From Siphonobacter sp. SORGH_AS_0500 (GTDB lineage Bacteria; Bacteroidota; Bacteroidia; Cytophagales; Spirosomataceae), in assembly GCF_002838835.1 (NCBI RefSeq), contig NZ_NHPP01000003.1, positions 248,001 through 312,000 of the forward strand: a stretch of DNA of 64,000 nt. The letters are read 5' to 3'. A model generated the notes under the pieces. It searched no databases. It saw only the letters and a list, made by a program, of their open reading frames with translations, and was not told the DNA's origin. Shown here piece after piece: positions 1 to 8,242 of this stretch. Within the stretch, counting starts at the first letter, position 1, and the number at the start of each line of letters is the position of its first letter. The position numbers and the translations under genes were made by a program.

Positions 1-313
1 ATCGGGGGAAGCGGGTGGGTAACCTGAAATTGTAGCGTTAGAAAGCCATACATGCTTAGCGTGTTAAGGCTCATGATGAGCAGCGTCCAGCGTACATATT
101 GGCGTTTGCGTTGCTGGAGGTAAAAACGTTCGAAGAGGACTCGGTTATGAAAAACCAGCCAGCCGTATAAGCCAGCAGAAAAAGGTAGGGTAGCAACTGA
201 TTCATGCCCGTTCGTTGCTGTAAGTAATACCGGTCTGACACGTAATGGACACCCAACAAAGCCAGCAGACCTAGCAGGTTACGAACGACGACTGAACGAA
301 AGACTTTCTCCAT
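1..313 (-). pseudogene. N-terminal fragment of a LytS-type sensor histidine kinase, frameshifted and cut by the window edge
   Basis: The gene starts at ATG 313 and runs leftwards out of the window. The first about 50 residues form membrane segments (LLGLLALLGVHYVSD, then PYLFLLAY). The start frame then runs into a short non-protein-like tail and a stop at 71. In the -1 frame the same DNA continues as GWLVFHNRVLFERFYLQQRK, followed by more hydrophobic sequence to position 1. That layout (loop, NR.LFERF basic patch, next helix) matches the membrane sensor region of Bacteroidota LytS/YehU-like kinases. The frame changes at CTTATAC (176-170 region); one additional T restores a continuous frame. 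The kinase domain would lie outside the window, so the assignment rests on the membrane region only. Confidence 0.5.
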
Positions 314-459
314 GCAGGCAAGTTACAGCTGGTCTGGGTGGTTTGGAAGTAAATATTGACGAAAGAACTTGGTCACTAGCTAAATCATCTGGTCACAGAA
401 AACAGGTAATCAGGAGAAAAGGACGGCAATTTAGGGCTTTCACTTTTAAAAGCTTTTCG

Positions 460-1101
460 ATGCAGACTTTTCATTCCATTAACCTAATCATTCACATCTC
501 TTTTGGTCTGGCCGCGATGGGACTCGGCGTAGTTGCCCTAAGGGCTCCTAAAAAGCGGGGGCCGCATACCCGGTTTGGCCGTTACTTTTTGTATGCCATC
601 AGTGTAGTCGTGGGAACGGGATTAATGGGGGCAATTCTATTTCGAGCCAGTCCGTTTCTGGTCATGCTTACGCTGCTGGCGGGTTACGTGAGTTATGCCG
701 GATGGCGGATCGTCAGGCTTCGCGAAAAGCGTAGTTCCACGCGTGATGTGGCTTGTGCATTACTGGCCTTTACTTCTGGATTATGTTTTCTAGGTATTGC
801 CAAAGTCTCGGATTCAAGCTGGAATCCGTCCGTGATTTACTCCACCTTTGGAGCGTTATCGCTGGTGACTACTTACGATCTGGTCAAACATTACTGGTTG
901 CATGAATCCCTGAAAGGCGGGTGGCTGTACGAACACATTTATAAAATGCTCTCGGCCTTTAGTGCCTTATTATCTGCCTTTGCGGGAAACGTGTTACCTC
1001 AATGTCAGCCCTATAGCCAGCTAGGCCCTTCGGTATTGGGAGTGGTGATGATGATCTGGTATATGCGTCAGGTAACCAGGTCACAAGGGAAGCCCGTCTG
1101 A
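460..1101 (+). CDS. Polytopic membrane protein, DUF2306-like
   Basis: This is a roughly 213-residue integral membrane protein with about six or seven hydrophobic segments. The opening HSINLIIHISFGLAAMGLG, followed by a basic loop with GPHTRFGR, resembles the start of DUF2306-type proteins, where conserved histidines sit at membrane edges. Function is unknown for this family. The ATG at 460 was chosen because upstream codons from a TTG at 343 encode a polar, basic stretch that does not look like this family. A second, more divergent DUF2306-like gene lies at 13581-14207. No operon partner is evident. Confidence 0.6.
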   Translation: MQTFHSINLIIHISFGLAAMGLGVVALRAPKKRGPHTRFGRYFLYAISVVVGTGLMGAILFRASPFLVMLTLLAGYVSYAGWRIVRLREKRSSTRDVACALLAFTSGLCFLGIAKVSDSSWNPSVIYSTFGALSLVTTYDLVKHYWLHESLKGGWLYEHIYKMLSAFSALLSAFAGNVLPQCQPYSQLGPSVLGVVMMIWYMRQVTRSQGKPV

Positions 1102-1190
1102 AGTACGGATTCCCGTTCGTTCGCAACCGATGTCGCGAATGTCTTCTAAATCCTTACCTTCGGTCGTCTTTCATAAAAATTATCCTCCTG

Positions 1191-1628
1191 ATGTCCATCG
1201 AACCCGTTTCTGCCGATAGCCTTAACGAATTAGTCAACCTAGTAGTAGCCCTATGGCCGGAATGCTCGTTTGAAGAGGAGCGGGAGAGTTACCAGCGTCT
1301 GCTTACGGCTACCGATGAAGTTTGTTACCTGGCGAAAGAAGGAACAAACTATTTCGGATTCATTCATCTGACACTCCGAACGGATTACGTGGAAGGAGCT
1401 TCGCACTCACCAGTGGCTTATGTAGAAGGCTTATACGTAAAACCGGAATTTCAGCACCAGGGCATCGGTCGGTACCTGATGCAGGCGGGAGAGGGCTGGG
1501 CTCGGGAAAAACACTGCCAGGAAATGGCTTCGGATACGGAACTGGACAATGCAGAAAGTCTGGCCTTCCACCAGAAGCTTGGTTTTGAAGAAGCGAACCG
1601 AATCGTATGTTTAATCAAAACGCTGTAA
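1191..1628 (+). CDS. GNAT acetyltransferase, AAC(6')-like
   Basis: This is a 145-residue single-domain GNAT protein. The acetyl-CoA binding signature appears as VKPEFQHQGIGRYLMQ near residues 80-98. Three stretches resemble aminoglycoside 6'-N-acetyltransferases more than generic GNATs: the LWPECSFEEE start, the central RTDYVEGASHSPVAYVEGLY, and the C-terminal ASDTELDNAESLAFHQKLGF. Members of that family acetylate the 6' amino group of aminoglycosides, but many chromosomal homologues have untested substrates. It is a single gene, convergent with the sigma-factor gene, with no linked mobile element. Resistance is therefore an inference and the family call is firm. Confidence 0.8.
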   Translation: MSIEPVSADSLNELVNLVVALWPECSFEEERESYQRLLTATDEVCYLAKEGTNYFGFIHLTLRTDYVEGASHSPVAYVEGLYVKPEFQHQGIGRYLMQAGEGWAREKHCQEMASDTELDNAESLAFHQKLGFEEANRIVCLIKTL

Positions 1629-1668
1629 AAGAGAAATCCAATACCAAGAGTTGGATCAGCAAAGGGGA

Positions 1669-2247
1669 TCATCTCCAAAGGCCAAGCATCAGCCCCAAAG
1701 CTATTTCGTGTAAGTGCGTGCGTAAGTGCTTGAGTACCCGGGTAAGATGATACTCAACGGCTTTTTCGCTCACCTGAAGTCGCTGGGCTATTTCAGGTAT
1801 GGAAAGCTGTTCGAAACGACTGAGTCGAAAGACCTCCTGTGATTTCTCAGGCAATTCCCGAAGATTTCGTTCAATGGCTTCTGACAAATCCTGGAAATCC
1901 AGTAGTTCTTCCGTATCCCGGTCTTCCGTGGCCAGAAAGGACTGATAATAGCTAACAAACTTTTCGTGAACCTGCTCGGATTCAATCAGTCGGATGATTG
2001 AGAACTTAAGGGCGGTAAACAAATAACGTTTCAGCTCCTGAATCTGAACCGTTTCTCTGCGTTGCCAAAGACTGACAAAGAGATCCTGGACCAATTCCTC
2101 GGCAGTTTCTTTGGAACGTGTTTTCTGGTAAGCCGCTCGGTAGAGAGGCTTCCAGTACCGTTCGTAAATTTCAGAAAAAGCGGCTCGATTATTTTCTTGC
2201 AGAGCTTGCGATAATTCTGCATCACTCCAGCGATTCAGGGCTGCCAA
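1669..2247 (-). CDS. ECF-type RNA polymerase sigma-70 factor
   Basis: The 192-residue protein has the two-domain plan of extracytoplasmic-function sigma factors. Region 2 (about residues 22-92) contains YERYWKPLYRAAYQKT and AEELVQDLFVSLWQRR. Region 4 (about 130-180) contains LPEKSQEVFRLSRFEQLSIPEIAQRLQVSEKAVEYHL, a helix-turn-helix for -35 recognition. It resembles Bacteroidota FecI-like factors that are released by FecR anti-sigma proteins. No anti-sigma gene is adjacent; the nearest FecR-type protein is at 11226-12164, some 9 kb away. The short hydrophobic C-terminus (ALGLMLGLWR) is typical of this subgroup. Confidence 0.9.
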   Translation of the reverse strand: MAALNRWSDAELSQALQENNRAAFSEIYERYWKPLYRAAYQKTRSKETAEELVQDLFVSLWQRRETVQIQELKRYLFTALKFSIIRLIESEQVHEKFVSYYQSFLATEDRDTEELLDFQDLSEAIERNLRELPEKSQEVFRLSRFEQLSIPEIAQRLQVSEKAVEYHLTRVLKHLRTHLHEIALGLMLGLWR

Positions 2248-2495
2248 CGTACTAGTTGAAAAAGTTTACATACTTGATTATGACGTTAAATGTAAACTAA
2301 ATATGCAAATAGTACTATAGTTTAAGAAGTTTAAGTAAATATTTCCATGCTTTGTGATGAAAAATACAGGCTTCCGGCAACTTATAAAATCGCCATTGCA
2401 TAGGCTGAGTATAGCAGGTTTGTAAGGTTCTTACAGGTTTGACGTTTTAGCATTCAAGTTCTAAACTAACCCTAAAGTAAACCGTAGCTAAAGTC

Positions 2496-3965
2496 TTACA
2501 GCGATACCTGCACCATGGCGATGAGTTCACCCGCTCGGGAAAAGATCTGTTTGGTTACCGAGCTGTACAGCGGACGACTATTGTATTCGACCGTAATTTT
2601 AGCCTGATGACTGTCCAGTAGAAAAGCAGTACCAATGTTATAGTAGTGGCCCGGCTGCCGAAGAGCTTGCAAATCTTTGTAACTGTGAGCAACGTAAGGT
2701 TGAACACGCACGGCTGAGGTGAATTGTGGAAGAACAAAACCTAGCTGGGTGTAAGTAAGCGTACCCGTGCCGGATAGATACCGGGCATTGCCGGGGCCTT
2801 CTGCGGCTCGTTGTTCAGTAAAATTAGGATTCACTGTACCGGGATTCATGATACCTGAAGTGCGAATGTAGTTGGGCCCAAATTCGTACCGATACAGGCC
2901 GCCGTAAATCGACACGGCCATCCGTTTGGCCGGATCGCCAATGGGTCGATCCAAAAAGACATCCATCGCTAGCGTCAGTTCATTGTGTTTCCTGAAAACA
3001 TTCGCTTCGGGTTGGGAGAGGGTTGCATTTTTATTATAGTAAAAGCCGAGTCCAATGTTGAAGACATTTTTGGAACCCAGATACGTACCGGGGAAAAAGG
3101 CCGTCAGCAAACTTTCTTTATCCTTAAACTGGTAATTAACGTAGCCTCCGTAAGCCGGTTTTCCATCCTGATTGTTATCAACGGCTGCCCCACCAACGCT
3201 GGGGGTCAGCGTAGTGGTGAAAGGTTTGTTGACATGAAAACGGTACGCTACATTCTTCCACATGCCCTTGGCAAAAATGCCTAACTGACGGCTGAACTGG
3301 TCAGAGACTTCAATATTGGGCCACTGGAAAATGGGTACGTCCAGCGTGAGACTGCTGGTGATACCCGGACTGGTCAGGCGACTGACGCCATTCCAGGCGT
3401 GCAACCCGGCTCCCATGGATAGTGAAAAGTCAGCCGGTTTTTTAGTAACCGGGTTTAGAGCGGGAACCACCACAAATTCACTGTAAGCATCCTGAAAGAA
3501 AAGCGGAGGTTTTTTACCTAAACCGTTGGCTCCGGTACCAGTGCCACCACCGCTGTTAAAAGACTGGTTGTTCATCCCAAACTGAATGACAAATAAATAA
3601 CGCGGCGACATCTGTCCGATGACCCGAACCCGGGTACGGCGAAGGCTGATGTCCCAGACATGATTCTGCGGAATACCGTTAACGAGCGTTCCCGGATTGT
3701 TTTCAATGGAACGAACCCATACCTGACTCCACAGATTAAAGGCCAGGTACTTGGCTCCATCGGGGCTAAGTTTGATTTTCAGCCCTTCGTAGGGGGGAGT
3801 GACAGGACGAATGGATGGTTTCACGCGGGCTGTATCTTTGCCCGAAACAGCCTGAATGGGTCTCGACGAGTGAAGCGTATCCAGAGACACTACGGAATTC
3901 AAGGCCAGTTGAGCCATCCCCGTATATGCACTGAGAGTCAGTAGAAGAAGAAAAATGTATTTCAT
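2496..3965 (-). CDS. Outer-membrane porin
   Basis: The 489-residue precursor begins with a signal peptide (MKYIFLLLLTLSAYTGMAQ). It continues with alternating polar and aromatic strands typical of a large beta-barrel (for example RRTRVRVIGQMSPRYLFVIQFG and ELTLAMDVFLDRPIGD). It is the last gene of a co-directional block after pckA, dctA and fbp. This suggests a porin that admits C4-dicarboxylates or similar gluconeogenic substrates; that role is inference from position. The ATG at 3965 was chosen because it starts the signal peptide, whereas the in-frame TTG at 4061 adds an unlikely leader. The gap from the fbp stop is about 110 bases, so a separate promoter is possible. Confidence 0.75.
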   Translation of the reverse strand: MKYIFLLLLTLSAYTGMAQLALNSVVSLDTLHSSRPIQAVSGKDTARVKPSIRPVTPPYEGLKIKLSPDGAKYLAFNLWSQVWVRSIENNPGTLVNGIPQNHVWDISLRRTRVRVIGQMSPRYLFVIQFGMNNQSFNSGGGTGTGANGLGKKPPLFFQDAYSEFVVVPALNPVTKKPADFSLSMGAGLHAWNGVSRLTSPGITSSLTLDVPIFQWPNIEVSDQFSRQLGIFAKGMWKNVAYRFHVNKPFTTTLTPSVGGAAVDNNQDGKPAYGGYVNYQFKDKESLLTAFFPGTYLGSKNVFNIGLGFYYNKNATLSQPEANVFRKHNELTLAMDVFLDRPIGDPAKRMAVSIYGGLYRYEFGPNYIRTSGIMNPGTVNPNFTEQRAAEGPGNARYLSGTGTLTYTQLGFVLPQFTSAVRVQPYVAHSYKDLQALRQPGHYYNIGTAFLLDSHQAKITVEYNSRPLYSSVTKQIFSRAGELIAMVQVSL

Positions 3966-4077
3966 AATAATTATATTAAATGTTTGATAAATTATATTTT
4001 TAATTAGATAAAGCGATACGGAGACACGCTCGCCTGAGGTGCCAGCAACAAATGGCAGCAAAACGATTGGATTATCG

Positions 4078-5067
4078 TTAGGAAGGAATCTCGAAATAGT
4101 CTACCAGGTGGGAGGAGCCAATGTACAAGGGCGTACGCTGGTGGAATCGGTTAGGGATGATGTCTAGAATGGGCTGTTGTCCGTCAATGGCTTTACCTCC
4201 GGCTTGTTCGGCGAGAAAAGCCATGGGGTAACATTCATAAATCAATCGTAACTTTCCCTGAATATGGGTTTGCGTAGGGGGATACAGGTAAATGCCTCCT
4301 TTGATTAGATTTCGATGAAAATCAGCCACAAATGAACCGATGTAACGACTGCTGAATCGCTGCTCGTAAAATTCCTGAATCCGTTGCACCACAAAGGGTG
4401 GAAAATCCCGCTGGTTACTTTCATTACAGGAAAAAGTCTTGCTATAAGCCGGGAAAGTCAGGTTGGGGTGCGAAAGGATGTATTCCCCTAACGTAGGTTC
4501 ATAGGTAAATCCATCGACTCCGCAACCGGTTGAATACACCAGCATCGTGGAAGAGCCATAGAGAATATACCCTGCGGCTACCTGCTGCCGACCGCCTTGC
4601 AGAAAGTCCTCGACGGTGGGCGAAGTACCCAGCGGCGAAACCCGTCGATAGACCGAGAAGATTGTACCAATGGCTACGTTTGCATCAATGTTGGAGGAAC
4701 CATCCAGGGGGTCCATCGCGATAACGTATTTCCCTTCCGGGTTACCCGTGTCTATAATACCAGCTTCTTCTTCCGAAATGATACCACATACTTCGCCGCC
4801 GTTGACGAGTGCCCGGATGAAACGAACGTGAGCGATCCAGTCCAGCTTTTGCTGAATTTCTCCCTGAATGTTATCGGTAGCCGTATCTCCCGTAATATCA
4901 GCCAGACCAAAACGATTGATTTCACGATTAATGATTTTACCAGCCAGGGCAATATCTCGCAGTACCTGGGATAAATCTCCGGTGGCAGACGGAAACGTTT
5001 TCTGTTTTCGGAGAATAAACCGATCCAGGGTGATGCCTACGGAAGGTACGGTTACAGCAGCTTGCAT
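4078..5067 (-). CDS. fbp: Class I fructose-1,6-bisphosphatase
   Basis: It hydrolyses fructose 1,6-bisphosphate to fructose 6-phosphate, the committed step of gluconeogenesis, in the cytosol. The 329-residue length is normal. Metal and substrate signatures are present: SEEE at residues 98-101, DPLDGSSN at 119-126 and a C-terminal [20 protein letters not shown] block. The start ATG lies 39 bases after the dctA stop. With pckA upstream this forms a gluconeogenic unit, probably co-transcribed. Confidence 0.95.
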   Translation of the reverse strand: MQAAVTVPSVGITLDRFILRKQKTFPSATGDLSQVLRDIALAGKIINREINRFGLADITGDTATDNIQGEIQQKLDWIAHVRFIRALVNGGEVCGIISEEEAGIIDTGNPEGKYVIAMDPLDGSSNIDANVAIGTIFSVYRRVSPLGTSPTVEDFLQGGRQQVAAGYILYGSSTMLVYSTGCGVDGFTYEPTLGEYILSHPNLTFPAYSKTFSCNESNQRDFPPFVVQRIQEFYEQRFSSRYIGSFVADFHRNLIKGGIYLYPPTQTHIQGKLRLIYECYPMAFLAEQAGGKAIDGQQPILDIIPNRFHQRTPLYIGSSHLVDYFEIPS

Positions 5068-5106
5068 ACAACTATTGTTAAGTTTTGGGTGAAAGTCAAT
5101 ACCGTT

Positions 5107-6444
5107 CTATTTGTTCAACACCACTGCCGAAGGACGGGTGGGCGTGTCAGACGCAACCGTGGATGCCTTTTCAGGAACAAGCCCAAACGCCCGGTTCATT
5201 TGCTCACGGTCCAGAGCTTTTTCGTGATTAGCGATCCAGATGGTGGCTACGCCATTACCAATAAAGTTGGTAATACTGCGGGCTTCTGACATGAAGCGGT
5301 CCACCCCAAGCAAGAGAGCCAGTCCCTCAATGGGGATCACTTTTACCGCCGTCAGCGTAGAAGCCAGTACAACAAATCCACTTCCGGTTACCCCGGCGGC
5401 TCCTTTGGAAGTAACCATAAGAATACCGATGATCGTGAGGAGTTGAGTCAGGCTTAAGTCAACGTTGAACACCTGAGCCAGGAACAGGGTCGCCATCGAC
5501 AGGTAAATCGTGGTACCGTCAAGGTTGAATGAATAACCCGCAGGCACGACCAGCCCTACCACGGGTTTGGCACAGCCCATTCTTTCCAGTTTTTCCATTA
5601 ATGAGGGTAAGGCAGATTCCGACGAGGAGGTCCCCAGTACGATTAGCAATTCCGCCCGGATATACCGGAGAAAATCCACGATTCGGATATCACACGAACG
5701 TAAAATCATACCCAGCACACCGAAGATAAACAAGGCCATCGTGGTATAAACCGTACCCATCAGTTTGGCTAAAGGAAAGAGGGTTTCCAATCCGTACTTG
5801 CCAATCGTATAGGCCATTCCACCGAAGGCTCCAATGGGGGCCAGTAACATGACTTTATGCAGTCCTTTAAAAACAACTTTAGACACCCGATTCATTCCAG
5901 CTACAATCACGTCCTTGGAACGTAACTGACTGAACAGAACGCCCGCCAGAATCGCTACAATCAATACTTGCAGCGTTACGTTATCCTGGAGAAAATGGAG
6001 CCAGCTAAAGTCCGCACTTTTCTGGGTGTATTTCGAAATATCCCCACCTTTGACCTGATTGGTCACCACGCCATGACCCGGCTTGATGACATTTGCAATC
6101 ACTACGCCGATCACTAGAGCCAGGGTAGTAACTACTTCAAAATACAGTAAGGCTTTGGCTCCTACTTTGCCTACTTTTTTCAGGTCACCCATGCTGACGA
6201 TGCCGAGGGTAATCGTCAGGAAAATAATAGGGTTAATGAAGAGTTTGACGGTACTAATAAAAAGGCCACTGAATACCTCACTAAGGGTAATGCCAATGCT
6301 TAACTCTTGCCCCATGAATCGGCCCTTGAGCGGTTCATCGAGTACTTTCAGCAAGGCCCATTCCGGTTTGAAATGACCCAGAAGTATACCCGCCGTAATG
6401 GCCGTTAAAACCCAGAATGTCAAATTACTGAACCACTTTTTCAT
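5107..6444 (-). CDS. dctA: Dicarboxylate/amino acid:cation symporter, DctA-like
   Basis: The 445-residue inner-membrane transporter belongs to the DAACS family, which couples uptake of C4-dicarboxylates or acidic amino acids to protons or sodium. The re-entrant hairpin signature GTSSSESALPSLMEKLERMG is followed by GYSFNLDGTTIYLSMATLFLA, closest in wording to DctA rather than GltP. A further conserved stretch is SKGAAGVTGSGFVVLASTL. It sits between pckA (62-base gap) and fbp (39-base gap). That neighbourhood makes succinate, malate or fumarate the most plausible substrates feeding gluconeogenesis. Glutamate or aspartate transport remains possible. Confidence 0.9.
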   Translation of the reverse strand: MKKWFSNLTFWVLTAITAGILLGHFKPEWALLKVLDEPLKGRFMGQELSIGITLSEVFSGLFISTVKLFINPIIFLTITLGIVSMGDLKKVGKVGAKALLYFEVVTTLALVIGVVIANVIKPGHGVVTNQVKGGDISKYTQKSADFSWLHFLQDNVTLQVLIVAILAGVLFSQLRSKDVIVAGMNRVSKVVFKGLHKVMLLAPIGAFGGMAYTIGKYGLETLFPLAKLMGTVYTTMALFIFGVLGMILRSCDIRIVDFLRYIRAELLIVLGTSSSESALPSLMEKLERMGCAKPVVGLVVPAGYSFNLDGTTIYLSMATLFLAQVFNVDLSLTQLLTIIGILMVTSKGAAGVTGSGFVVLASTLTAVKVIPIEGLALLLGVDRFMSEARSITNFIGNGVATIWIANHEKALDREQMNRAFGLVPEKASTVASDTPTRPSAVVLNK

Positions 6445-6506
6445 AGTATTAAGGATTAGAATTGAAAAGCTTGCGACCAGTCGCCACGGCGTGCGAAGAC
6501 GTAGAA

Positions 6507-8120
6507 TTAATCAAGGATGGGCCCTGCCAGAGTAATGGCCGGAGTAGCATCCGATTGGTATTGCTGATAGTTTTCCTGGAAAGCCTGGGCTAACAGACGG
6601 GCCTGATGATCGTAGGCAATCGGGTCGGACCAGTTTTCTCGGGGATTCAAAAGTTCGGACGGAACATGGGGGCATTCGAGCGGAATGGACAGATGAAAAG
6701 GAGCGAAAGACTGAAAGACTACCTGATCCAGCTCGCCCTGCATCGCTGCCGTAATCATGGCTCGGGTATAGCGGAGTTTAATCCGTTCGCCAACCCCGTA
6801 CGAGCCACCTACCCAGCCGGTATTAATCAGCCAGACATTGACCTGATTTTGCTGTAATTTTTCCCCCAGCAACGTAGCATAACGGGAAGGATGCAGTGGG
6901 AGGAAAGCCGCCCCAAAGCAGGCCGAAAATGTAGGTTGCGGTTCTTTCACACCGACTTCGGTTCCGGCCAGTTTGGAAGTAAATCCTGAAATAAAATAAT
7001 ACATCGCCTGTTCGGTCGTCAGGCGTGAAATCGGCGGGAGTACCCCAAAGGCATCCGCCGTAAGAAAGAAGATGTGCTGGGGCGAGTTTCCGACGGAAGG
7101 AATGAGGGCATTGTCAATAAAAGGCAACGGGTAGGCGGTACGGGTGTTATCCGTCACGGAATTATCCTCGTAATTGACCTCCTTCGTTCCCGGAAAAAAG
7201 CGGGTGTTTTCGAGAATAGAATTTTCCCGGATGGCTCCAAAAATTTCCGGTTCTTTTTCCTGCGTCAGATCAATGACTTTGGCGTAGCAGCCGCCCTCGA
7301 TATTGAATACCTTCTCCTTGGCCCAGCCATGCTCATCGTCCCCGATTAACTGACGATTGGGGTCTGCCGAAAGCGTTGTTTTTCCCGTGCCTGACAAGCC
7401 AAAAAATAGAGCCGTGTCTCCTTTCTCTCCCACATTGGCAGAGCAGTGCATGGATAAGATGCCTTTCTGGGGAAGGGTATAATTCAGCACGGAGAAAATG
7501 CCCTTTTTCATCTCACCCGCGTAGCCCGTACCACCGATCAGGACGATTTTTCGGCTGAAATCAATGATGGTGAAATTGCCGCTACGGGTGCCGTGAACGG
7601 CGGGATCTGCTTTGAATTCGGGAATATTCAAAATGGTCCAGTCGGGTGAAAACTGGGCAATAGCCTTTTGATCCGGGCGAATGAACAGGTGGTGGCAGAA
7701 GAGGTTATGCCAGGCTTGCGTGGTAATGATGCAAACCGATACCTGTTCTTCGGCCAGTGCACAAGCCTGAGCGTAGCGAACATACACGGTTTTTTCGTCC
7801 AGAAACGTAAGCATATCCTGGTGTAAGGTCTCAAAATGCGATTCTTCCAAGGGATGATTAACGCTGCCCCACCAGACGGTTTCGGCGGTCATTTCATCCC
7901 GAACGATGTATTTATCTTTTGGCGAGCGACCCGTAAAAACACCCGTGTCACACATGAGGGCTTTGGTATTGGCTAGTACGCCTTCCCCGTTCAGCAGGGC
8001 TTTTTCGACCAATGCTTCTGCAGGTAAATTCAAATAAACTTTCGTCGTTTCTGGTAAGCCGGCTTGTTTCAGGACAAGACGATCCCGTTCGGCTATGGGC
8101 ACAGCTGAAGCAAATTTCAT
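6507..8120 (-). CDS. pckA: Phosphoenolpyruvate carboxykinase (ATP)
   Basis: It converts oxaloacetate plus ATP to phosphoenolpyruvate plus CO2, the entry step of gluconeogenesis. The 537-residue length matches the ATP-dependent family. Visible signatures are FTGRSPKDKYIVRD near residue 62, the kinase-1a P-loop GLSGTGKTTL at 241-250, DDEHGW soon after, and ENTRFFPGTKEVNYEDNS. The ATG at 8120 is preferred to an in-frame GTG at 8174, whose extra residues are not family-like. It is the first gene of the pckA-dctA-fbp block on the minus strand. Confidence 0.96.
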   Translation of the reverse strand: MKFASAVPIAERDRLVLKQAGLPETTKVYLNLPAEALVEKALLNGEGVLANTKALMCDTGVFTGRSPKDKYIVRDEMTAETVWWGSVNHPLEESHFETLHQDMLTFLDEKTVYVRYAQACALAEEQVSVCIITTQAWHNLFCHHLFIRPDQKAIAQFSPDWTILNIPEFKADPAVHGTRSGNFTIIDFSRKIVLIGGTGYAGEMKKGIFSVLNYTLPQKGILSMHCSANVGEKGDTALFFGLSGTGKTTLSADPNRQLIGDDEHGWAKEKVFNIEGGCYAKVIDLTQEKEPEIFGAIRENSILENTRFFPGTKEVNYEDNSVTDNTRTAYPLPFIDNALIPSVGNSPQHIFFLTADAFGVLPPISRLTTEQAMYYFISGFTSKLAGTEVGVKEPQPTFSACFGAAFLPLHPSRYATLLGEKLQQNQVNVWLINTGWVGGSYGVGERIKLRYTRAMITAAMQGELDQVVFQSFAPFHLSIPLECPHVPSELLNPRENWSDPIAYDHQARLLAQAFQENYQQYQSDATPAITLAGPILD

Positions 8121-8242
8121 AGATAGGATATGTTTAGTTGTGAAAGAGCAGCTAACCGGGCCGTTACCCGTCACTACTGTTGATGCATGTAAAGTTTTGT
8201 GTGTTAAAAATGACAGAAATGGAATGGGTTCAGTACCAAGGA

